NCBI RefSeq assembly: GCF_032391395.1 | Contig: NZ_CP135916.1 | Coordinates: forward strand, 2,697,001-2,761,000 | Direction of reading: 5' to 3' | DNA length: 64,000 nt | Origin: Sphingomonas sp. Y38-1Y | GTDB taxonomy: Bacteria > Pseudomonadota > Alphaproteobacteria > Sphingomonadales > Sphingomonadaceae | Shown here: positions 51,901 through 60,192 of the stretch, one piece after another | Layout of the letters: each line of letters begins with the position of its first letter | Numbering within the stretch: the stretch's first letter is position 1 | The notes under the pieces: model-generated | What the model was told of the DNA's origin: nothing | What the model saw: only the letters and a program-made list of their open reading frames with translations | Database searches by the model: none | Made by a program: the position numbers and the translations under genes

Positions 51901-53608
51901 CGGGCGCGCCGGGCACGTCGACATAGAAGTCGTGGATGACGATCTGTTCGTCGCCCTCGAGCAGGGTCGGCACCTCGGCGATGACGCGGAAGCCGAAATT
52001 CTCGAGCGCGGGCACCGCGTCGGACAGCGGCAGCGCCCCGCCCTGGCGATAAATCTTGATCCGGAAGCGGCCGTCATCGGGATCGTCGTCGGCCAGGATG
52101 CGGACCTGGCGATTGTCCGCCTCCTCCAGCTCGGCGATGCGCAACGTATCCTGCGCCGCCTCTTCGGGCGAGGAGCTGTTGCGATAATTGACGGGGAAGC
52201 TGCTGGCGAAGCGCAGCGCCAGGCGCGCCGCGCGGCCGGCACCGACCAGGTCGACGAGCGAAGCCTCGACCGCCGCCGACCAGCCGCGCATCATCCGCAC
52301 CAGGCGCTGGTCTAGCGCGTCGGCATCGGGCATCCGCCCCGCCCCGCGCAGGTCGAGCGTGTAACGGATGAGCGCGGTCTCGCCGTCCTCCAGGCTGATC
52401 GACCAGCTGAGCAGCGACGCGCTCGCCGCTTCCGCCAGCATCGTCCCGATCGCCTCGCGGCGCCCCGTCGTCAGCTCGTCGCGCGGCAGCCAGACGAAGC
52501 CGAACAGGTGGCGTCCGAGCGCCGACTTGACGAGCACCAGCCTGGGCCGCGGGCGATCCGCGATCGACATCGCCGTCAGCACGAGCTGTTCCAGCGCATC
52601 CTGGTCGAACGCGGTGGTCAGGTCGTGCGGCAGCTCGGTCAGCGCATGCGCCATCGCCTTGCCGGTATGGCCCTTCGGATCGAAGCCGAAGCGGGCGTTG
52701 AGCGCCTTCAGGTTGCGGCGAAGCAGCGGCACCTCGTTCGGCGTCGAGTGAAGCGCCGCGCTGGTCCACAGCCCCGCATGGATCGACAGCCCCGTCACCC
52801 GCTCGCCATCCAGGATCGGCAGCAGGATGAGGTCAAGCGGCACGCGGCGGTGGACGGTCGAGATGCAGTTCGACTTGAGGAGCAGCGGCGACCGCCCGCC
52901 CTTGGCGAACCATTCGGCGGCAAGCTCGCGCGACGACTCTGCCAGAAGCGGCGTCTCCAGCGGCTCGCCGGCGATGCCGATCGCATCGCGCACCCCGCCC
53001 TCGACATCCCAGAATTCATGGCCGAGCAGCGTCATGTTGCCGTTGAGGAACCAGCGCAGCAGCGCCGCGCCCTCGTCATCCTCGGTCCGGTCGGCGTCGG
53101 CCTGAAGCGCGGCCTGAAGCCGGGGCCAGTCGGAGACGGCGCGGCGGACATGAACGAGGTTGCGCTCGAGATCCTCGACCAGCTCCCGGCGCTCCTTCGC
53201 GTCCAGGCGATCCATCTCGATATAGACCATCGATTCGGGCGATCCGCCCTCATCCTCGACCAGCCGCTTGAGCTGCCCCTCGGCGTCGCGCTCGACGCGG
53301 AGCACCGGGTGGACGATCCGCTCGATCGGGCCGCCCGCCGCGCCAATCGTCGCGGCGATCGAGTCGACCAGGAACGGCATGTCGTCGTTGATGACCGCGA
53401 GCCGCATCCGCCGCCGCTCGCCCCGCGCGAACGTGTCGATCGCGATCGATGCCTGGCCGGGCGGGCGCGTCGCCGCCGCCTCCGTCACGAAGCGCACCGC
53501 ATCGGCGCGCTCGGCCTTGTCCAGGCCTTCAGTCTCTCCCGGAAGCGCCCCGTCGAAGAAGCGCGCTGCGATCGCCTTGGCCGGCGTCGTGCCTGTCTTT
53601 TTCAGCAT
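48974..53608 (-). CDS. gdhB: NAD-specific glutamate dehydrogenase, large (~170-180 kDa) type
   Basis: A 1,544-residue enzyme of the large bacterial NAD-GDH family that oxidises glutamate to 2-oxoglutarate and ammonia. The N-terminal ~700 residues are the regulatory part with ACT-like segments ([22 protein letters not shown]). The catalytic half starts near [26 protein letters not shown], has GAKGGFYPK with a catalytic lysine, and [15 protein letters not shown] in the nucleotide domain. ATG at 53608, length typical. It is followed by a strong hairpin. Confidence 0.96.
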   Translation of the reverse strand: [1544 protein letters not shown]

Positions 53609-53653
53609 GGGCGCGGCTATGCGCCCGTTGGCCGATCGTCTCAAGTATTACGA

Positions 53654-54913
53654 TCAGACCCCGGCGCGTCGAATTGCCCGTTCGGTCAGGCCGGTCTCGT
53701 TCTCGACCCGCGCGACGACCTCGAGCATGCCGTCCAGGCCCGCCCGCGCGAGCAGCAGCACGAACTCGTCGTCACCCGCGGCGATCGGTAGCGCCGCGAT
53801 GGGTGCGCGCGCCCGCAGCGTGGCGGCGGCATCGGCCAGCGTGTCCGGGCGCGATGCCGGGCGGCGGGCCGCACGCTCGGCCGCGACGATGCCCTTCACC
53901 CCGCCCTCGGCACCCGAGAGGAATGCGGCGAACGCGTCCGCGGCGATGTCGTGGCGGCGGGCATGGGTCAGCACCGCGCCATATTCGGTCAGCCGCGTCT
54001 TGTCGTGGTTGGCGCCGAACACGAGCTTGACGATCGGCGTCATCGGCGCGCGTGCTTGCGGCTTGAGCCCCGCATCCGCGAGCAGTTCGGCATAGCCTTC
54101 CGCATCGCGCGCCGCCGCCTCGGCAAAGGCATAGGCGCGGTCGAGCGCGCGGTAGAGCGCGGCGCGGGTGCGCTGATCGGCGCTCCCCACGTCCGCGGCA
54201 CAGGCTCGCGCATGGTCGAGCAGGTCGGCCAGGCCAATGTCGGCATCGAGCAGGTCGGGCGTCACCGACGCTTCGTCGACCGGCGGCGCGTCGAAGCCCG
54301 ATGACGGACCATCGGCCCAGGCGGCGGGCGCGGGCGTGTCGATGCGCGGCAGGTCGCGGCGCGCCGCCTCGACCTCGGCGGATAGGCGCGCCTGCGTCTC
54401 GGCGTCGACCATCACCTTCCAGTTGATGACGCCATAGATGAAGTCGATCGTGTCGTCGTCGGACGAGAACGGCATCAGGATGCCGCGATAGAGCGTGTTG
54501 TCGCCGCGCTGGCCGACGAACTCGGCCTCGAAGCCGATCGGCGCGCGATTGGCGATGATCTGAAGATAATGGTCGGTCAGGCGCGACAGCAGCGAGCGGC
54601 TGGGCACTTCGCTGATCTTGCGGATGCCGGCATCGACGCCGCATTCCTCGCGCAGCGACCGGCCGAGATACTGGATCGAAGGATCATCGATCCCTATCGA
54701 GAAATCGAGCAGCACGCTGTTGGCGCCGAAATCGGCGATGTTCGCAGGATCCAGGTCCTCGATCGACGGATAGGCACGCCCGCCGAGCAGCGACACCCAG
54801 TAATTATAGGCGCGCACATGCATGCGGCGCTCGTCCGAGCCGATGTCGAGCGGATGCCCCGCGCCGCCCGCCGCGCCGCTGACCTCCCCGCCCGTGCCCT
54901 GCACCATGTTCAT
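53654..54913 (-). CDS. PAS-domain protein with long C-terminal helical region
   Basis: A 419-residue soluble protein. An N-terminal PAS_5-like domain (about 30-165; MHVRAYNYWVSLLGGRAYPSIEDLDP and RGILMPFSSDDDTIDFIYGVINWK) is known from alphaproteobacterial stress or cell-cycle proteins. The C-terminal half is alanine-rich and helical with no family I recognise. It precedes gdh by 45 bp and may be co-transcribed. Role unknown. Confidence 0.75.
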   Translation of the reverse strand: MNMVQGTGGEVSGAAGGAGHPLDIGSDERRMHVRAYNYWVSLLGGRAYPSIEDLDPANIADFGANSVLLDFSIGIDDPSIQYLGRSLREECGVDAGIRKISEVPSRSLLSRLTDHYLQIIANRAPIGFEAEFVGQRGDNTLYRGILMPFSSDDDTIDFIYGVINWKVMVDAETQARLSAEVEAARRDLPRIDTPAPAAWADGPSSGFDAPPVDEASVTPDLLDADIGLADLLDHARACAADVGSADQRTRAALYRALDRAYAFAEAAARDAEGYAELLADAGLKPQARAPMTPIVKLVFGANHDKTRLTEYGAVLTHARRHDIAADAFAAFLSGAEGGVKGIVAAERAARRPASRPDTLADAAATLRARAPIAALPIAAGDDEFVLLLARAGLDGMLEVVARVENETGLTERAIRRAGV

Positions 54914-55087
54914 GCGGCCATCCTTACCCGGGCAAACGCGCCCCTGCCTGATCCGGCGGCCGTTTTGCAGCGTCCGTGGTAAACGTCGGGTAAAGCCGGC
55001 ACGGGTTCCGGAAGCTCGCGAACCCCGCTTGTCAGCCTCCGCCCTGCCTGCTAAGCGCCCCGCCTCGACGCCTCACCGGCGCCGCGT

Positions 55088-55163
55088 GCCGCCTTAGCTC
55101 AGTTGGTAGAGCATCGCATTCGTAATGCGGGGGTCACAGGTTCGAGTCCTGTAGGCGGCACCA
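55088..55163 (+). tRNA. tRNA-Thr (anticodon CGT)
   Basis: A 76-base cloverleaf with acceptor GCCGCCT/AGGCGGC, anticodon loop TTCGTAA on a TCGCA/TGCGG stem (one T-G pair), T-loop GGTTCGAGTCC and encoded CCA. The 174 bp upstream of it (54914-55087) must hold its promoter; I see no other feature there. Confidence 0.97.
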
Positions 55164-55252
55164 TTCGCGCACCAAGCTGCGCGGTCCCCAATTCAGTTTG
55201 CCCGATCTGGCAGCGCCTTCAGACGCGCCCGAACGTTCGGGAACGAGAATGG

Positions 55253-55284
55253 TGCGTCACCGCTCGATCCGGAGCGGTGACGCA
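55253..55284 (-). terminator. hairpin after the ABC permease operon
   Basis: TGCGTCACCGCT and its exact reverse complement AGCGGTGACGCA flank eight bases. It lies 27 bp beyond the permease stop, and could equally end tRNA-Thr read-through. No T-run follows on either strand. Confidence 0.6.
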
Positions 55285-55311
55285 CGTCCGTTCAGATCGC
55301 CACGGTCGGCC

Positions 55312-57822
55312 CTATTCGTATCGCAGCGCCTTGACCGGGCTCGTCCGTGCGACGCGCCAGGCATGGCCGGCGACGGTTACCACCGCGATCGTCAGCGCGA
55401 GGCCGCCCGCCAACAGGAACGGCACCGGCGTCAGCGTGATGCGCTGGTCGAACCCGTTCAGCCAGTCGCGCATCAGCCACCAGGCGATCGGCCAGGCGAT
55501 CAGGTTGGCGACCAGCACGGGCCGGGTGAACTGCCACACCAGCAGGCGCACGATGTCGGTGTTGCGCGCACCCAGCACCTTGCGGATGCCGATCTCCTTG
55601 GTCCGCCGCTCGGCCGTGAAGGCGGCGAGGCCGAACAGGCCCAGACAGCCGATGACGACGGCGAGGATCGCGAAGGCGGCGAAGAGCTGGCCGCGGGCCG
55701 CCTCCCGGTCATAGAGCTCGCGGACGATGTCGTCGGCGAAGCGGGCCTCGAACGGCACCTGCGGCACGTTGCGCTTCCACACCTGCTCCGCCGCCTCCCG
55801 CACCGCGGCCGGATCGCCTTCGAAGCGGACGACGATGTCGCCGAACCCGTTTCGCTGCATGATGTACATGATCGGTTGGAGCGGGTCGCGGATCGAGCGG
55901 AAGCGCGCGTCCTCGACCACGCCGACGATCGTGACGGGAACCAGCCCGAACTCCTCGATCGTCAGTCCGGCGCGAAGCTCCTTGCCCACCGCATCGGCGG
56001 GGCTCGCGAAGCCCAGCCGCCGTGCCGCCTCTCGCGTCAGGATGACGTTGACGCCGCGCTGCGCCAGCGCCTGTTCGGCGGCGCGAACGACCGGATAGGG
56101 CGTGGTCGCGTCGTCGCGCCCGATGGCTTCCGAAAAGTCGCGGCCGGCGAGCAGCTTCATACCCATTGCCTTGAAGAAGCCGACCTCCACGGCATAGCGG
56201 CCGAGGTCGATGCGATCCTCCGTGCTGCCGGGCTTGTAGACCGTCGTCATCGAGTTGTTCTGGGGCGCGACCGCGATCTGCGTGCGGGCGACCGAGAGGA
56301 CGCCGGGCACGCGGCGAAGCTGTTCGGCCACCTGCTGGTCGCGGCCATCGACGCCGCGAAAGCCCAGATTGCCGATCTGGAGCATGCCGTCGCGCTGATA
56401 GCCGGCGTCGGCGCTGCGCGCATACACCGTCTGCGCATAGATGACGCCGGTGCAGATGATGAGGCCGATCGACACCGCGAACTGGCCGATCACCAGCGCG
56501 CTGCGCAGCTTGCCCGACCCTTGCGCGTCCGCCGCCGACTTGTTGGCCTTGAGGATCTTGGCCGGCTCGAACCGCGCGAGGTAGAAGGCGGGATAGAGGC
56601 CGGCGAGCAGTCCGACGATCAGCGTCAGCCCGACAACCCAGGGCAGTACCCCGCCGGCGCCCAGATAGGTCAGCCGCATGTCCGCCTTCAGAAAGGCGTT
56701 GAACGACGGCAGGATCAGCTCGACCGCTGCCAGCGCGATCAGCATGGCGATGGCGGTGACCAGCACCGCCTCGCTCAGGAACTGGGCGATGAGCTGGCCG
56801 CGGCTGGCGCCCAGCACCTTGCGCAGCGCGACCTCACGCGCCCGCTGCGATGCGCGTGCAGTGGCGAGGTTGGTGAAGTTGACGCACGCCATGCCCAGGA
56901 TCAGCAGCGCGATGATCGCAAAGGTCGTGACGGTGAACCGGTCGTTGCCGGGCACCGCGGAGGCGCGCTGCGCCTCGCCCAGATGGACGTCGCGCAGGCT
57001 CTCCAGCTTGAAGTCCTGATAGTCGCCAGGGTTCACCCGCCTCCCCTCGTTCGGGTAATCGGGGATGTTGCGCTTTTCCCATTCGGCCATCCGCGACTGG
57101 ATCAGCGCGGCATCGTCGGGCGAGCGCAGGCGGACGAAGTTCCAGCCTTGCTGGTTGTCCCATTGCGCCAGCTGCTCGGCCCGGTCGGCGAACTGAGTGC
57201 CGAGGTCGAAGCGCGCGATCGCGTCGGCGGTGAAGCTGGAGTTCTTGGGCCAGTCCTTGAACACGCCGGTGACGCGGTGATCGACGGGACCGGTATTATC
57301 GACGATCGTCAGCGTGCGGCCGGTCGGATCGACGTCGCCGAACCGCTTCTTCGCCTCGCTCTCGCTCAACGCGATCGAGTGGCCGTCGGGAAGCGCGGTC
57401 GAGCCGCTGCCGCGAACGAAGGGCACGTTCATGATCTCGAACAGGTTGCCATCCGCCATGCGCAGATGCTCGATCGTGCTCGCCTGGCCGTCCTGGATCA
57501 CCACGGGGGCGAAGCCGCGGACCCAGACCAGCTTTTCGACCTGATCGGGATAGTCCTTCTTGAGCGTGCGTCCGGCGACGATCGCGCTCATCTGAAGCTT
57601 CATTTCCTCGCCGCCGGTCTCGGTCGCCTGATAATGCGTCTGGAACTGGAACGCGCGGTCGGCGCCCGGCATCCAGTCGTCATAGCTCGTCTCGTACCGC
57701 ACATAGAGAAGGATCAGCAGGCACGCGGCGAGGCCGAGCGCGAGGCCGGCGATGTTGATCGCGGCATAGGCGCGGTTCTTGGCCAATGCGCGCAGGCCGA
57801 CGAGAAGATAGTTGCGCCACAT
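55312..57822 (-). CDS. ABC transporter permease, FtsX/MacB type
   Basis: An 836-residue permease with two FtsX halves. An N-terminal helix (about 20-42) is followed by a MacB periplasmic core (about 50-290), three helices (about 300-430), then a second helix, periplasmic core and three C-terminal helices (about 690-820). The RKVLGAS and RKVLGAR coupling motifs occur once in each half (EVALRKVLGASRGQL; EIGIRKVLGARNTDI), so one chain carries both half-transporters. It works with the adjacent ATPase and adaptor. Substrate unknown. Confidence 0.9.
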   Translation of the reverse strand: MWRNYLLVGLRALAKNRAYAAINIAGLALGLAACLLILLYVRYETSYDDWMPGADRAFQFQTHYQATETGGEEMKLQMSAIVAGRTLKKDYPDQVEKLVWVRGFAPVVIQDGQASTIEHLRMADGNLFEIMNVPFVRGSGSTALPDGHSIALSESEAKKRFGDVDPTGRTLTIVDNTGPVDHRVTGVFKDWPKNSSFTADAIARFDLGTQFADRAEQLAQWDNQQGWNFVRLRSPDDAALIQSRMAEWEKRNIPDYPNEGRRVNPGDYQDFKLESLRDVHLGEAQRASAVPGNDRFTVTTFAIIALLILGMACVNFTNLATARASQRAREVALRKVLGASRGQLIAQFLSEAVLVTAIAMLIALAAVELILPSFNAFLKADMRLTYLGAGGVLPWVVGLTLIVGLLAGLYPAFYLARFEPAKILKANKSAADAQGSGKLRSALVIGQFAVSIGLIICTGVIYAQTVYARSADAGYQRDGMLQIGNLGFRGVDGRDQQVAEQLRRVPGVLSVARTQIAVAPQNNSMTTVYKPGSTEDRIDLGRYAVEVGFFKAMGMKLLAGRDFSEAIGRDDATTPYPVVRAAEQALAQRGVNVILTREAARRLGFASPADAVGKELRAGLTIEEFGLVPVTIVGVVEDARFRSIRDPLQPIMYIMQRNGFGDIVVRFEGDPAAVREAAEQVWKRNVPQVPFEARFADDIVRELYDREAARGQLFAAFAILAVVIGCLGLFGLAAFTAERRTKEIGIRKVLGARNTDIVRLLVWQFTRPVLVANLIAWPIAWWLMRDWLNGFDQRITLTPVPFLLAGGLALTIAVVTVAGHAWRVARTSPVKALRYE

Positions 57823-57851
57823 GAGGACGGCTCCCGAAATCAGAAGAAGGA

Positions 57852-58538
57852 TCAGGCGGCGCGGCGGCGTTCCTGAAGGACCCGGCCGTCCAGCATGTTG
57901 ACGACGCGGCTGGCATAGTCGGCATGCGCGGGCGAGTGGGTGACCATCACGATCGTCGCCCCCTGCCCGTTCAGCGTCTGGAGCATCCGCATCACCTCCT
58001 CGCCATGCGCGGTGTCGAGGTTGCCGGTGGGCTCGTCCGCCAGGATCAGCTTGGGCTCGGCGACGAGCGCGCGGGCGACCGCGACGCGCTGCTGCTGGCC
58101 ACCCGACAGCTGGCTGGGGCGATGGCGCGCGCGGTGGGCGATGCCGACGCGGTCCATCACCGCCTCCGCCCGCCGCCGCCGCTCGGCCGCGGGGACGTCG
58201 TGATAGAGAAGCGCGAGCTCGATATTTTCGCGCACCGTCAACTCGTCGACCAGGTTGAAGCTCTGGAAGATGAAGCCGAGATTGGCTTTTCGCACGCCGG
58301 ACAGCTGCGTCTCGCTCAGCCCCGACACTTCCTGTCCGTCGAAGACGTAGGAGCCGCTCGATGGCCGGTCGAGCATGCCGATCAGGTTGAGCAGCGTCGA
58401 CTTGCCGCACCCCGACGGACCCATGATCGCGACGAACTCGCCCGCACCGACGTCCAGGTCGATGGCGTCGAGCGCCGTCGTCTCGACGGTGTCGGTCTGA
58501 TAGACGCGAGACAATTGGCGCATCTGAAGCATCGTCAT
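57852..58538 (-). CDS. ABC transporter ATP-binding protein, MacB/LolD type
   Basis: A 228-residue ATPase with Walker A GPSGCGKST (about 40-48), Q-loop in FIFQSFNLVDEL, signature LSGGQQQRVAVARAL, Walker B LILADEPTGNLD and H-loop VTHSPAH. The FQSFNL and EPTGNLD wording is typical of MacB/LolD/FtsE mechanotransmission ATPases. ATG at 58538 overlaps the adaptor stop by four bases. It energises the adjoining permease. Confidence 0.94.
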   Translation of the reverse strand: MTMLQMRQLSRVYQTDTVETTALDAIDLDVGAGEFVAIMGPSGCGKSTLLNLIGMLDRPSSGSYVFDGQEVSGLSETQLSGVRKANLGFIFQSFNLVDELTVRENIELALLYHDVPAAERRRRAEAVMDRVGIAHRARHRPSQLSGGQQQRVAVARALVAEPKLILADEPTGNLDTAHGEEVMRMLQTLNGQGATIVMVTHSPAHADYASRVVNMLDGRVLQERRRAA

Positions 58539-59839
58539 TCCTTTGGCGTGGAGAGGTCGAGCCGATCCTTGTCGGCGAAACCGGTATAGGGAGAGGTGAT
58601 GACGCGCTCGCCGGGGTCGAGCCCTTCGAGCACCTCGATCGAGGCGGCATTGCGGCGGCCCAGGCGGACGGGGCGCTTGACCGCGCTCTGCCCGTCGGCG
58701 GCGACGACGAAGACGAAGCGGCCACCGCTTTCGGTATAGAAGGCGCCGTTGGGGATCAGCCGCGCGGGCGCCGGATCGCCGAGCGTCAGCCGCGCCTGAA
58801 GCGTCTGTCCGCGAGAGATGCCCGCGGGCTCTGCCCCGGTGAATTGCAGGTCGACCTGGAACTGGCCGTTCTGCACCTGGGGATAGATCTTCGAGACGCG
58901 CGCGGCATAGGTGCGCCCGGCCAGCTCCACGCTCGCCTTCTGGTCGATGACGATGCGGCCAAGATAGAATTCGTCGACGCCGGCCATCAGCTTGTTGCGG
59001 CCCGGGCTGTCGATCTGGCCAATGCGCTCGCCGCGCGCCAGGCTCTGGCCGACCTGAAGGTCGAACCCCGACAGCTTGCCCGCAACCGGTGCGCGCAGGT
59101 TGAGCGCGGCGAGGTTCGCGCGCGCGATGTCGAGGCCGGCGCGCATCGACCCGATCGAGGCGCGCTGCTGCGACAACTGGCTCGATTGCAGCCGCTCGTC
59201 GTTCGACTGGCTGCGCGCGACGGCGGCCAGGCGCTGCTGCTCGTAGCGATACTGGTCGCTGGTGTCGGCGAACACGCGCCCCGCGACGAAGCCCTTCTGC
59301 GCCAGCGGCGCCTCGCGCTCATATTGCCGCTTGGCGCGCTGAAGGCCGAGCCGCGCCTCCAGCAATGCGCGTTCGTTGGCCAGGCGGGTCTGCGACAGCG
59401 CGAGTTCCTGGCTGCGCATGTTGTTGATCTGCTGCTCGACCTCGGTCTGGCGCGCGAGGGTCGAGAGCTGGAGTTCGGCGTTCGACAGCTCGACGATCGG
59501 CTGGCCGGCGGCAAGGCTGGCGCCGTCCTCGACCAGGATCTTCTCGACCCGCCCCCCCTCGATCGCGTCGAGATAGACGGTGAACAGCGGCGTGACGCGG
59601 GCGCGCAGCGGAATGAAGTCGTCGAAGGTACCGTTGGTCACCTTGGCGATCGTCAGGCGGTCGCTGGAGACCGTCTGGCTGTCGCCGCGCGGGGCGTAGA
59701 GCCAGAAGACGGTCGCGGCGATCGCGACGCCGGCCGCGGCGATCGCCGCCCAGGCCCAGCGCGGCAGGCGCCGGCGCTCGACGACGCGATCCATCGCGCC
59801 GCCGGTCGCGGGGCGGTCGAGCGTGCGGACGGTCGTCAA
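58535..59839 (-). CDS. periplasmic adaptor (HlyD/MacA-type) of the ABC efflux system
   Basis: A 434-residue membrane-fusion protein with one N-terminal membrane helix (about 28-50 from the TTG start), a lipoyl/barrel-sandwich domain (VYLDAIEGGRVEKILVEDGASL and its partner NLRAPVAGKLSGF), a long coiled-coil hairpin (about 120-240), and a C-terminal beta-barrel. The TTG at 59839 overlaps a preceding stop as TTGA and has a GGGGG box; ATG at 59794 gives 419 residues as the alternative. No outer-membrane TolC partner is in the window. Confidence 0.85.
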   Translation of the reverse strand: MTTVRTLDRPATGGAMDRVVERRRLPRWAWAAIAAAGVAIAATVFWLYAPRGDSQTVSSDRLTIAKVTNGTFDDFIPLRARVTPLFTVYLDAIEGGRVEKILVEDGASLAAGQPIVELSNAELQLSTLARQTEVEQQINNMRSQELALSQTRLANERALLEARLGLQRAKRQYEREAPLAQKGFVAGRVFADTSDQYRYEQQRLAAVARSQSNDERLQSSQLSQQRASIGSMRAGLDIARANLAALNLRAPVAGKLSGFDLQVGQSLARGERIGQIDSPGRNKLMAGVDEFYLGRIVIDQKASVELAGRTYAARVSKIYPQVQNGQFQVDLQFTGAEPAGISRGQTLQARLTLGDPAPARLIPNGAFYTESGGRFVFVVAADGQSAVKRPVRLGRRNAASIEVLEGLDPGERVITSPYTGFADKDRLDLSTPKE

Positions 59840-60057
59840 CGCATCGCCCCCATCAGCGAGACCGCAGACCGTCCGATTTCGAACAGGCCTGTCCGGTTTC
59901 GGACAGGGGCGCCGCCGCCGCTGATCGACAGGCGGACCGACGCCAGCTCGAGCTTGAGCTGCCACGGCGCCGCCGGCGCGCCCGCCGGCCGCCAGAGCGC
60001 CGCGCCTGTCAGCGCCAGCAGCGCGAGCGTCGCCGCCACACCCTTTTCCCGGTTCAT
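59836..60057 (-). CDS. possible small exported protein heading the efflux operon
   Basis: A 73-codon frame starting MNREKGVAATLALLALTGAA, which looks like a signal peptide, then a short tail. It starts about 28 bases after the expected sigma-54 transcription start, and its TGA overlaps the adaptor TTG. Against it, two regulatory-looking dyads lie inside it and no family is recognised. It may be a leader rather than a functional protein. Confidence 0.35.
   Translation of the reverse strand: MNREKGVAATLALLALTGAALWRPAGAPAAPWQLKLELASVRLSISGGGAPVRNRTGLFEIGRSAVSLMGAMR
59869..59907. promoter_or_regulatory. tandem dyads, probable binding sites of the NtrC-type regulator
   Basis: Site 1 (59869-59887) contains GTCCGATTTCGAACAGG. 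Site 2 (59888-59907) is the perfect repeat CCTGTCCG-GTTT-CGGACAGG. The two agree at 16 of 19 aligned positions and are 20 bp apart centre to centre. A third copy lies at 60156-60171. Confidence 0.6.
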
Positions 60058-60095
60058 CGTCCCCATTCCCGCATCGTCATCATGGGGATCGAATT

Positions 60096-60112
60096 TGCAG
60101 CTTTCGTGCCAA
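60096..60112 (-). promoter_or_regulatory. sigma-54-type promoter of the ABC efflux operon
   Basis: On the minus strand TTGGCACGAAAGCTGCA fits the sigma-54 consensus (TTGGCACG-N4-TTGC) at every key base, with GG and GC ten bases apart and only one T changed to C near -12. It points at the adaptor-ATPase-permease operon. Confidence 0.75.
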
Positions 60113-60138
60113 GCGCCTCGCGGACCGCTCGAAAGCGA

Positions 60139-60154
60139 CTGGCACGCTTATTGT
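60139..60154 (+). promoter_or_regulatory. sigma-54-like promoter of the regulator gene
   Basis: CTGGCACGCTTATTGT has a perfect -24 element (CTGGCACG) and TTGT at -12 in place of TTGC, with correct spacing. It points at the NtrC-type regulator gene that starts 39 bp further on. Confidence 0.6.
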
Positions 60155-60155
60155 C

Positions 60156-60171
60156 TGTGCGGCTTCGGACA
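60156..60171. promoter_or_regulatory. regulator binding site between the divergent promoters and the regulator gene
   Basis: TGTGCGGCTTCGGACA matches TGTCCGGTTTCGGACA of the site at 59888-59907 at 14 of 16 bases. Its centre is about 53 bp upstream of the minus-strand -24 element, a normal enhancer position, and it overlaps the expected start point of the plus-strand promoter, where it could also repress. Confidence 0.6.
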
Positions 60172-60192
60172 CCCGATGTACGAAAGCGGTCT

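Noticed and set aside
55198..57876. 892-codon plus-strand frame opposite the ABC permease
   Set aside because: Antisense of a clear FtsX/MacB-type permease; composition is Arg/Asp/His-rich as expected for a shadow frame.
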